Shown here one piece after another: positions 51,521 to 61,412 of a stretch of 64,000 bases of DNA (position 1 is the first letter of the stretch; every line of letters begins with the position of its first letter). Origin of the DNA: Halicephalobus mephisto (lineage: Eukaryota; Nematoda; Chromadorea; Rhabditida; Panagrolaimidae). A program made the translations under genes and the position numbers. Under the pieces are notes generated by a model. The model was not told where the DNA came from and made no database searches. It saw only the letters and a list, made by a program, of their open reading frames with translations. The DNA lies in contig SWDT01000143.1 of NCBI GenBank assembly GCA_009193035.1, positions 62,001-126,000 of the forward strand, written 5' to 3'.

Positions 51521-53668
51521 TCAAGCTCCATTTTGTAAGAATTTCGGAATCACACTTAAGTTCTCTGATGAAATCGCATTTCTACATTCTGAAACCAGCT
51601 TTGCAGCAGGGTTCCCGGCTCTCAATCGAGAATGCTGTTCGATTGCAATAGTTAAAGTCTTGACGTTATCGAGTAGTTGTTGTCTTGCTTGAGATCTAAG
51701 TTGATGTTGAGCGACCATATCCCGATTAAGGATGGCCAGTCTAACATAATGTTTCCTCGCAAGAGATGGATATCCGATGTTGAGTAAATCCTCTGCAACT
51801 ACAACACATTCTCGAGCGACATTCATTCGATCAGCCCAATCGGCTTGAAGTCTCTCGTTTAGTTCGTATTTCTCGTCCATTGTGTTGATAACCTCATTGA
51901 CGAGTTCTAGGGAATTGGGGAAGTAGGCTGTACTCTTAAGTTCGTCGATCTTCAGGAACTGTATTAGAGATTGCACAATGTTTCCAGCAACTTCGATATC
52001 ATTATGGAGGATTTCACAAGCTCCACTCTCTTCAAATATAATTATTAGAGGTTCTTTGGTAACAACACAGTAGAATTTAAATTCCATTTTACTCTCTTTA
52101 CAAAGTTCTTCGATTGTTTCTTCCTTTTCTCCGAGATAAAAGTTCATTAAGAACCATCGATCCAAATTCTCTGGTCTGAAGCCAAGATTGAATTTCACAT
52201 ATCCTTCCGGGCTAATCTCCAAGGAATTCACCATCAGCAGTGTAGCGAATTTCAGAATCGCTCCATTGACTTCGAAAACGTGCATTTGCTTGGCTGTCCC
52301 AGGTCCAGCGAATAGTTTTATATGAAGGTCCGTAGCCATCTGTTTTTGTGGGAATATCTGAGTCGTTAAACCACTTTCCTCAACATTCGGATGAATGACT
52401 AAACTTTCAGAGTCAAAAACTCCTTCAGCGAAGATCACAGCAGCCCGAATAGGAACATCGTTACTCAAGGATAATGTCAAGCAGAGTCCTTCATCCATGC
52501 TACAATGAATAGCCGATTGGAGACTCGTTCCTGCAGGAATAGCTGCGTGATCGGTATTGATTCTTGTTGGCTTTTCGTAGTTCCTCAATTCCTCCATCAA
52601 GTGATGTTTCTTCTGACCGTAATCCCTGATCAACTGTTGCATTTGATCTGCCGAGACTTCAGGAACGAACTCCATGCCGACGATTTTTCCACTTGTGAAC
52701 GCCAATATTAATTGTTCTTTCCCTGTTCTATTGATGTCGGCAAGGAATGCATCGGCGACTTCTCCCTCATTTAGGCTTTTGGCTACTATTTCCCCAGTAG
52801 TTCTTTGTCTTATATCCACCTTAAATTGCTCATTAATTACCAGCTTTATGACGAAAAAATACCTTTCCACTTTTCCAAATACAAGCAAAAGTGTTTTCAT
52901 TTGGATATTCCAGAAAACAAACGACGTGACTTTTTGACTTTACTCTCCAGAAAAGAGCTTTGTTTTCATACAAACCCAATGTTCCACTCGTTAAGGCGAA
53001 GAGGAAAGAGTTTTTGGATAGTGTCTTCACAGTCGATACAGGGTCTCCTTCGGTTAGTTCACATATCAAAGCAAGATTCTTCAAAACTTTGATTTCTATC
53101 CCATTTGTTCCAACGACAATTTCATTGTTTCCGTCGTTGTCGAAATCACACAAAGTGAGGGAGTTGATGTCGTCCCCAAGGGCAGTCCAGAATACATCCT
53201 TCCCGAACGCATCGATTCCCCAGATTGTCGATCCGCAAGCACAAACGATAATTGGAGTTTTCTGGTCATCGACAGGTCCGAATTGGATATCACTAATCCC
53301 TTCAGGCATCTGTCGATGGAAAACTGTTTTGTTTTTATAAACATCATAACAGATTAAGCTTGACGTAGTTCCAATAACAACAACGTCATAGTCATCATTG
53401 TAAGCAAATTTACATGTTTTTATACAAGTAATAGCTTCATTTATGTGAAATACTGCTTCTGTAAAATTTCTTGTTGAACATGAATTAGGAAAAGAAAATT
53501 ACCGCTATTTTGAAGCACGATTTTGTTTGTAAAAGAAGCAACAACAAGTTGGAGACGACGACTTTCATCGAATACTCCGTAAGCAGCTCCACGGGGGAGA
53601 ATTCGTTGATTGAAGCCAAAATTAAATACAGATTTAAATGATCCTTTCAATGAAGCAGGTTGAGTCAT
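51521..53668 (-). CDS. bbs-2: BBSome subunit BBS2
   Basis: Exons 53503-53668, 52863-53458 and 51521-52819 give 686 aa (human BBS2 is 721). BBS2 is a beta-propeller/GAE-type core subunit of the BBSome, the coat that moves membrane proteins in cilia with IFT. Visible family signatures: INEAITCIKTCKF, the propeller LTLCDFDNDGNNEIVVGT, ALFWRVKSKSHV, then LIRDYGQKKHHLMEELRNYE, AVIFAEGVFDSESLVIHP, DLHIKLFAGPGTAKQMHVFE and a C-terminal helical region ending SAISSENL-type. In nematodes it would act in ciliated sensory neurons. An RFX X-box lies 43 bp upstream of the ATG. The AATAAA signal overlaps the stop codon (TGAATAAA). Confidence 0.95.
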
Positions 53669-53967
53669 CGTTTAGAAACTGAATTTTGACTGCCAAGGGG
53701 AATCTAAAGTGTTTCTATGGAAACAAACACTTTGCAAATATGACTCGACTTGTTAAATCGTTTTTCCGAGTAAGAAATATAAAGGCAAGCTTTCAAATTT
53801 TGGTTTTTAATTGGATCAATTATTTGAACCCCCAATCAATAATTTCAAATTTGCAATTAAGAATTTCTCTGGTGTTCTGCACCCAATCAAAATCAGATTT
53901 TCAAATTCGAATTAACTCACTTGCAACTCACATTTCGTCATTCCGTTTTTTGTTTTTATATCTCCGG
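53669..53967. promoter_or_regulatory. Bidirectional promoter interval, BBS2 / SRPK-like kinase
   Basis: This is the 299-bp gap between the BBS2 and kinase start codons. It contains the X-box at 53711-53724. The rest is AT-rich. Whether the kinase is also under RFX control is not shown by sequence. Confidence 0.55.
53711..53724 (-). promoter_or_regulatory. X-box (RFX/DAF-19 site) for BBS2
   Basis: GTTTCTATGGAAAC is a perfect match to the nematode X-box consensus GTHNYYATRRNAAC and is nearly symmetric. It lies 43-56 bp upstream of the BBS2 ATG, the usual position for ciliary genes. Confidence 0.85.
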
Positions 53968-55670
53968 ATGTCTGTAACAAAACGAAAAAGGAAGAGGAAG
54001 TTGTCTTCTCCTTCTGCTGTAGATAGAAAGTAAGTAATTTTACCCAAATTTCCTCCAATAGAAATTTACATTAAATATTATAGGGTTTTTAAGGAATCCG
54101 ATGTTGAACCAACTCGTTACTCCCCTGAGTATTCTGGAAATGACGACGAATTTGCTGAATTGCCAAACAATCAGGAGAACAAAGAAGATTATGGTCCTTT
54201 TGGATATATGCCCGTGAATATTGGACAGCAAATTCATAACTTTACTATCATTAGGAAAACAGGAGTCGGGACGTTCTCCACAGTTTGGCTTGGTTATGAT
54301 AAAGAAAAACGAGACTTTGCTGCATTAAAAATATCAAAAAGTGATTCTAAAGCTGTGAAGCTTTTCAATGAAGAATATCAGGTAACCGGTGTTTGTAAAA
54401 TAGAAATCATAATTGAAATTTCAGATGTTGACGAATATAAAAAACCAAGATGAGACTTGCCTGGGATATAATCGAGTCATCCACATTCTTTCTCGAATAA
54501 TGGTGGGGAAGGCCGAACATATGCATAATTGTTTGGTGTTCAAGCCCATCGGTACTTCATTGTACTCGAAAATTTTGAAATCAGAAACAGGATTAGAAGT
54601 CGTTGTATTGAAGAAGTTATCTCAACAGATTTTAGAAGGACTCTGTTTCCTTCACGAACACTGTAATCTCATCCATTCTGATATTAAGTCAGATAACATC
54701 CTCGTCACGATGCCCAGAAAGCAATTGTATGGCTTGGTTCACAGAGTGATGATGGAGGATTATCAAGGCCTGGGGATGAGGATGAATGCAGACGAAGAAT
54801 ACTTTGCTTCTTCAGATTCTTCTGAGTTGAAAAGTAATTTCGAAACCATTACTTCCCATTTCAGATCAAGTGCGATAGATATAGGAGCATCAGTTGATAG
54901 TAAGGTAAGTATGAATAGTGATTTTTACTTTATATATTTTTGTAATTATAGAGTCTCAACTTTGTTGATGAATCTGTTTTGAGATGGAAAAACGAGACTG
55001 AATTTCTGACAGATACAGCGTTGAATACAGGAAAAGCTTTAGAAATAATCACTACCGATAAGGATAAAAATACTAAATGTATGTCAAAATCAGCGCTGGT
55101 TACGAAGGAGTTACTAGACCCAGAAATCCAAGTTAAAATAATTGATCTCGGTGGAGCTGTTCCTGTCAGCAAGAGGACAACGAGAGTTGTATCTACTTTT
55201 GAGTTCCGGGCTCCAGAAGTGATATTGGGGGATTATATAACCACTTCTGCTGATATTTGGAGCTTTGCTTGTACGGTATGAAATCCACTTTCAATATCCT
55301 CAATCAGAATATTTTTCAGTTTTACGAGATGGCAACAGCTCGACATTTATTCTACAGTGACGAGATGCCAGAAGAATCAGAAAAGGAGCTTTTGGACGAG
55401 ATTATAAGCACAATGAATTCCTTCTCCAAAGTTGACGGGACTCCATTCCAACGGGCAGAGCTTTACAAGACATATTTCAATAAACGAGGTAAATACAAAC
55501 ACACAAACGCATGCGGGGTATCGTTGACTGAGAAATTCAACTTAGTATTCGACAAGTCCTATTCTCAGCAGATGATGGACTTCGTGAAGCCCATGCTTAC
55601 ATTTGACCCGAAAAGTCGTCCTACCGCCAGACAATGCTTGAATCACGGGTTCCTAATGGGACCCAATTAA
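53968..55670 (+). CDS. SRPK-like protein kinase with divergent catalytic motifs
   Basis: Exons 53968-54029, 54084-54381, 54425-54904, 54952-55275 and 55320-55670 give 504 aa. SRPKs phosphorylate SR splicing factors. Visible: a basic NLS-like start (TKRKRKRK), GYMPVNIGQQIHNFTIIRKT, Gly loop GVGTFSTVWLGYD (SRPK: GWGHFSTVWL), Lys in ALKISKS, the catalytic loop HSDIKSDNIL (SRPK: HTDIKPENIL), a spacer of about 150 residues inside the kinase fold as in SRPKs, then IDLGGAV (DLG, as SRPK), RAPEVILGDYITTSADIWSFACT and a DPKSRPTARQCLNHGFL end. Asp, Lys and Asn needed for catalysis remain, so it is probably active though diverged. It shares its 5' region with BBS2. Confidence 0.88.
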
Positions 55671-55827
55671 TTTCCATTCCTGATCAACGTTTATTACTGA
55701 TTACGTTTTACATACAGAGATATTACTGCGTTCTACTTTCAGTAATTAGGACTCATAGAGTGAAAGACTTGTCTGGAAACACGTAATACTAGTTAAAATA
55801 AAAATGAAGAATAATTGGCAAGTCGGG

Positions 55828-58784
55828 TTACTCGCTGTAGTTCTGGATCCACTGGTTGTTGATGACTTCAGCAGCTGTTAGTCTACGATCAATGTCTAAA
55901 GTCAGTAAGCCGGCCACCAACTGTTTAGCTTTGGAAGAGATTCTATTCCAATTCGGTAAATCCAAAGTTAAATTTGCCTTCATGATCAGTCGGAATAGTG
56001 CAGATCTGTCTGAACTTCTGAAAGGGGCAAATCCAACCAACATTATGTGGAGAAGAATCCCCAAGCTCCAGTTGTCAGCTTCAAGACCGTATCCTTCTTT
56101 GGATAGAACTTCTGGAGCAACATAAGTGGGGGTACCACAAATTCTGAAAATTTCTAATTATTCCACATATTTCTTCCGCTGGAATTTTTAAAGGACTGGA
56201 AATTCCTATGGAGATAATTTCTTAAAGACTTCTATTCAAAATTACCATAATAAACTTCATAAAAACCTAGACGGTTAGTCTGCTTTTCATGACTTCAAAA
56301 TATTTAAAAATAAGTTAATAAATGCTGTGAATAAAATAATAAATTACTCCTACACTCCTCGATAACTTATATTCTTCCAAGATGGAAAGAAAATCTTGTA
56401 AAATTCAAACTCTTGTGTTTAGACAAAATTTATATTGCAGGGATAATTACTATTATTTCCTGATCTATTTATATTTGCTTTGCTATACTAGAATAACTGA
56501 AAAGTTTTAGTTGCTATTTAGTAAAATATAGTTCACCTAGATTTGACCCAAAACGGAGAACCATATTCAGTTTCCAGGTCAGAGTTTGATTTGCTATGGT
56601 TTAAAAATCATCAAATCGAAACAAGTTTAGTTGTGAATAAAATATACGAGCATTAGTCTAGTATATCTTGGAATTATAAAGTCTTAATAATTCATCAAAG
56701 CTTTGTAAATATTTTCAATCCAGTTGATGTTGCATATAATGTATATCTTTTTGGGCATTAAAATAAAGTAATTTTTCACTATACAACTGGGTTCAAAAAA
56801 CAATCATTACAAGAATAGGCCAATTGTAAACAAATTACTTTTTTAGAAAATTAGGTTTTGTGAAAGGTACAATAAATGTGAACTAGTAAATCTAATACTA
56901 AGATTAGACGTTTGAAGTTTGCTGACTTCCTATCTATATTAGTACAGAAATGTTCTTTATGTTGAAAGCAATAGGAACTTTCAATATTAATTATCTTCAT
57001 CTGGAGAAAATAACAAAATGAGAATTCCTACGTTTAAATATATTTCTTTTCAATAAATTAATCATTACGTCATCTTTGTCTTGTCGAATAATAGACGATT
57101 TTCTAAATCAGAGCTTAGTTCGTTCATAGATATTTTTCATTCGATTATTTTTCTATGCTGATATTCTAATACAAGTATTGATATTAGCTGATCAAAAAAG
57201 TATTCATAAAAGCTTTCAGTGATACAACAAAAGTAAGAATCTCATCTTATTGCATGAAAACCAATTATGTAATCGACTATATCTGGCATTAATATTTGTT
57301 CATCTTAAGATGTATGTATATATTACTACTAAATGCTTTTAATTCATCAAATAAACAATCGTTGAACAGCACATTCATAATGTACTTCTATGATATCTTC
57401 TATTATTTTCCCTAATGATTTACAAAGTTTCATCTATATACTGAGTACTAATTTTTTTGTTGTATCTCTATATAGTATCAATATTGAACAAACAACAACG
57501 AATTAAAATTCTAGTATATCTAAATGATTTTGTCTAAACACTAAGCGTAGAAATCAGAATTTTACAAAATTTTTCGTTCAACTTTGAAAGTATCAAAGGG
57601 TTTTTGAGAAATATAAGGACAGTTTTTTGTTCTATATTAGAATATATACTTTTCTCAAGGAATTACGAATGATAATTACCTGTATAGTGGACCTGTTATG
57701 GTACACGCCAACCCGAAATCAGTCAACTTGACGACGTACTCTGCTCCCAACAGAATGTTTTCTGGTTTCACATCTCTGTGAACAACCTTTCTAGAATGAA
57801 GGTAATTCAAAGCCGATGCGATTTGGTAGGTAACTCTCGCAGAAGCTTGCTCACTAATTTTGCCGTAACGTTTAATGAGTTCAAACAAATCTCCTTTCTG
57901 TAAATTGCTGTCTATATAATTTCGTAAATATGATACTTGACCCACCACTGCATACTCGAAAACCAGGAAATATGAATTCGTACATTCAAATGCATTGATA
58001 AGTTTACAGATATTCCTATGGTCACATCGCTTCAATATGGCAACTTCATTTTCGACAAAATATAATTTCCCATGCATTCTATTTTTGTCAATTTCCTGAA
58101 ATCTTTCATTACTTGTCTAAAGGGAGATTTCGAAACCTTGACTGCGTATTTCTTCGAACTGTCTTGACTGTAAACAAGAAAAACGTCAGAAAAGTTCCCT
58201 TGACCAATGAGACTTCCGATTTCATAATATTTGTAGAAAGAGCTTCTACCTGTCAATTTCCGGATTGAATCACAACTCTAAAATTCCAGTTTAGCTTTAA
58301 TTTAAAAAAGTGAATTTCTCACGGTGTAGATTTTCTCATTTACATTAGAATCATCAGAGGAGATTATCTTACTTTTTCTTCTCAGATCTTGGTTATTATT
58401 TCTGTCCAACGAGCACCCGCCTGAAAACCAATTGTGAAACATGGAAACTCTCAATTATTCATGATTTTCTATAAAAAAAGCATTTTATACTTTTTCCAAA
58501 TGCATTTTTTCAATGGTTTGACAGAACTGACCGAAATGAATTCTATATAAACTTTTGGTCAGCAAACGTAATTTTGGAAAAGATTGAACTGCAGATAAAA
58601 AAGCCAAACGGAAACGGAAATTCAGTCCTTATGTAAATAAAGGTCCAAAGTTTATTACGACTTTTAGTGAAAGGGCTCACTGACCTCTTTGATGCAAAGC
58701 TCTTCTGATAGCTGGGGCTGCTGAAGAGTTTCTTCTATTCTTAGATAATATGTCCACCTGTATCCGACTAGCTGCAGCTGTCAT
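55828..58784 (-). CDS. Doublecortin-like-kinase type Ser/Thr kinase, no doublecortin repeats
   Basis: Exons 58685-58784, 58323-58420, 58137-58277, 57946-58095, 57680-57897 and 55828-56143 give 340 aa. The CaMK-type catalytic domain is complete: GQGNFSDVFLVYS, AVKEIDKNRMHGKLYFVENE, HRDVKPENILL, LTDFGLACTITGPLYR, CGTPTYVAPEVLSKEGYGLE, and a C-lobe ending DIDRRLTAAEVINNQWI. ITGPLY-CGTPTYVAPE with EGYGLEADNW is typical of DCLK/ZYG-8 kinases. The 65-residue basic N-terminus has no doublecortin domain, and none is seen upstream within the window. Intron 57898-57945 is 48 bp and in frame; retaining it would insert 16 residues before GDLFELI. Intron 56144-57679 is unusually long. Confidence 0.87.
56144..57679 (-). 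other. Long last intron of the DCLK-like kinase
   Basis: 1.5 kb, very AT-rich, mostly occupied by a diverged palindromic repeat (about 56370-57610). It separates the activation segment from the C-lobe. Confidence 0.6.
56370..57610. repeat. Probable diverged palindromic element inside kinase intron
   Basis: Outer inverted blocks: TTGTAAAATTC then GTGTTTAGACAAAAT (56395-56429) against the reverse complement at 57527-57575, and ATACTAGAAT (56485) against 57508-57517. Inner similarity is weak. Centre about 56985. Confidence 0.45.
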
Positions 58785-59607
58785 GATGGTCTTCTGTACA
58801 AGTTTAAGGAGAATTCATAGATAAAATAACGGATTACTCGAAAGAAAGAACAAAGACTCGTCAGTTGAATATCCTTTTGATAGAGATCGTGCGCAAGAAA
58901 ATGATGTACTTGTCTAGAAGTACTTTGGAAGAGCTAGTCGAACGTTTCAAAAGTCTGTTCAACGTGAAATCCACGAGAGTAACTGCAGAGAAGCGTGCGG
59001 CTAACGTCCACTATGTCCACTTTGCGCTTCAACGATTTCCCCGATTGTGTCCCTAACGCATCACGATATTTCCTTGACTGTTGGTCCACCCCGCCCCATT
59101 TTGTATTGTTCGGAAAAATTTTCCAGTGGACTAGCTAGTCACATTGCCTCCGGCGAGGGAATACATTTGTAGGTTCGGAGAGTGACCACCGCTGGCACAT
59201 GCTGTTGCCGTTGGTCACCACATGGACCAGTTCTATTTTGATGCAATAATGGTTTACTTTGGCAATTGTTAGTTCAATTGGTTTGAACGGAAGCATTGTA
59301 TTATTCCGGACAATGGACCAGGAAGAAACTTGGTCTTTTAAGATTCACATATTTTTATCCAAAAATATACATGTCCATTGCGATGTTCAGTATATACATG
59401 TATAGTAATTTTATTTCAAATATAATTCAGTGACATCAGCAAGTAACATGAAATTAAAAAAGTTCTTCATACCAACTTTGAAAGCAATGGTCGTCATGGA
59501 GACGGGCTGAGGGAAATATTGCAAAGCTACAAGGAGTAAAAGTTGGTGACTCGGGATTTCATTTATTTCCTATTAATCCCCCTGAATACTCCTCCAAATT
59601 ACCGAAA
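58785..59607. other. Spacer between the DCLK-like kinase and FAIM
   Basis: The two genes are head to head. A less AT-rich patch lies at 58960-59240. Short open frames are unsupported. From about 59490 to 59607 the FAIM frame is open upstream of its ATG. Confidence 0.4.
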
Positions 59608-61306
59608 ATGACGGAAGGTGATGTCGTTGCAGTCTGGAACGTCCCAATGAGCGACAAAATGTACAAAATTGAATTCGAACATGGCACTACATCCGGAAAA
59701 AGAATCGTCCGTGTCAATGGAAAGGTAAGAATATTATTTAGCAAGGGCAAAATAGGAATTATGTCTCGATACAAATTTTCATAAACTTCCAGAATTCTCA
59801 CTTTTAGATGTTTTCAAAAATTTTCACTGTATTCTGGAAGATTGCAGGAGTTAATACGAAATTCTGAAAAGCTCTAGGAATTTTACGAGGTTGTCGGAAG
59901 TTTCAGTCTTCCGTAGGATTTTAAGAGTTTTTATAGGATTCTAAAAATTCTTATAAAAACAATTATTAGCGTTCGGAAGACAGATTGTAATAAGTGAAGA
60001 ATTAGACAAATTTTAGGATACTAAATCTAATGATATAAAACCTTCTAGAATTAATTTGTGTTATATGTGAAACATTAATTTGAAAATGTTTTCGTAATAA
60101 AGTTTAAAAAATTCATAACTTAATTATTAAGAGACTTGAGAAAGTACTAATACGTATGCCATATAATAATTTAAATCTCCATGAAATAATAGATCATGAA
60201 CTCTGATCATTCGAATAGAAAGGTATGATAGATTGTACTATTATCCTCAAAATTATTTGTATTACATAACGATCATCCAATATTAGATTTAAGATCTAAA
60301 TTCTTGATATATTGTTAAGGAATGTCGATTACATAATCTAATGTTGTCAGATTTATATCATGTTCATTTGATTTTCGAGAAAAGTAGCATCAAAAAGTTT
60401 GGACATGTTAGTATAGCTTTTTAATGTAAAATTATACAACTAAGGTTAACTTAAAATATGCACTAGATTCAGCTCCTTAACCTGCAAAATCTGAAAAAAA
60501 AGTCCAATAGAAGTGATAATGAGGTATTCGTTTTAAATGTTCCAACTTCATATAGAATTAGTGCAATTAAATGGTTTATGGATCATTAAGGAGAGAATAA
60601 TTCGTATGTTTTAATAAACATGCCAACATTATTTTTAATTGTTCTCATAATTAAATTATGAATTTTCAAACCGGTTGCAAAGTAATTTTCATTTTAATGT
60701 TATATGCATAAAACCTAAATTAATTCTAGAATGTTATAAACTATTCAATTCAATGTTTCGAAATCTGTCAAACTCTACTTTTGTTACAATTCATCCTCTG
60801 AGTATTACCAATTAAAAATGTTAACTGATTAACTTTCAGGAAGTCCTTCGTCAAGATTGGATGTTCAAGTTAGTTGGAAGAGAGACTTTTGAAGTTAATA
60901 AGAAGAAGTGTGTCATCAGTGTGGATGCTGTCGGGATTTTTGCTTATGAATACAGTCTCACTGTCGATGGAAAAACGTACGAGAAGTTCCAGGAGCAGCA
61001 GAGAAAAGCTCTGCAAGTCTGGAATGTTCCAATCGATGGAGTTGATACTAGAATTTGTCTCGGTTTGGATCCGAAGAGTTTTTTTTCTAATGATTAATTT
61101 CAGAGAAAGACACAATGGATATTTGGGTAAACGGAGCCAAGGTTAATACAACAGGTGAATTTGTCGACGACGGAACAGAGACTCATTTTGAAATCGGACC
61201 CAATGTCTGCTATATCAAATCTGTCTCCAGTGGAAAACGAAACATTGGGCTAATTCACAAGCTGTTCGTCAACGGAAAGGAAATGGAAGAAATGAAAGTT
61301 GACTAA
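59608..61306 (+). CDS. faim: Fas apoptotic inhibitory molecule (FAIM1)
   Basis: Exons 59608-59724, 60840-61062 and 61104-61306 give 180 aa, matching the roughly 179 aa of animal FAIM. It is a two-domain beta-sandwich protein implicated in protection from apoptosis and protein aggregation. Visible conserved blocks: MTEGDVVAVWNVPMSD, KIEFEHGTTSGKRIVRVNGK, DWMFKLVGRETF, FAYEYSLTVDGK, CLEKDTMDIWVNG, GEFVDDGTETHFEIG and CYIKSVSSGKR. The start matches the family N-terminus; an upstream in-frame extension exists but lacks its own Met. Intron 1 is 1.1 kb and contains repeats. It converges on the collagen gene (106 bp between stops). Confidence 0.95.
59755..59960. repeat. ATTCTAGAA-type dispersed repeat
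   Basis: It begins TATGTCTCGATACAAATTTTC and continues with phrases such as ATTCTGGAAGATTGCAGGAG and GATTTTAAGAGTTTTTATAG, as at 14090, 18830, 19730 and 63160. Confidence 0.5.
60020..60780. repeat. Palindromic element in FAIM intron 1
   Basis: Inverted blocks at equal distance from about 60388: TCTAGAATTAATTT (60044-60057) with 60717-60730, and AAAATTCATAACTTAATTAT (60108) with 60649-60668. Flanking sequence between the blocks also pairs loosely (ATATGTGAAACATTAATTTGAAAA). No coding capacity. Confidence 0.65.
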
Positions 61307-61412
61307 ACTTTGATCAACTATTGTAATCAATTTTCTCAAGTGTATCGTGAATGTTTATTGTCATTTATGTCATATTTTGCCACAGCAATCAGTTGAACAT
61401 AAATGTAGACAA

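Larger units (their letters stand above)
59725..60839 (+). other. Long first intron of FAIM
   Basis: 1.1 kb. It starts with an ATTCTAGAA-type repeat (59755-59960), followed by a palindrome (about 60020-60780). No exon is supported. Confidence 0.6.

Noticed and set aside
52505..53340. Plus-strand open frames across BBS2
   Set aside because: Antisense shadows of the BBS2 exons; no motif and no splice structure.
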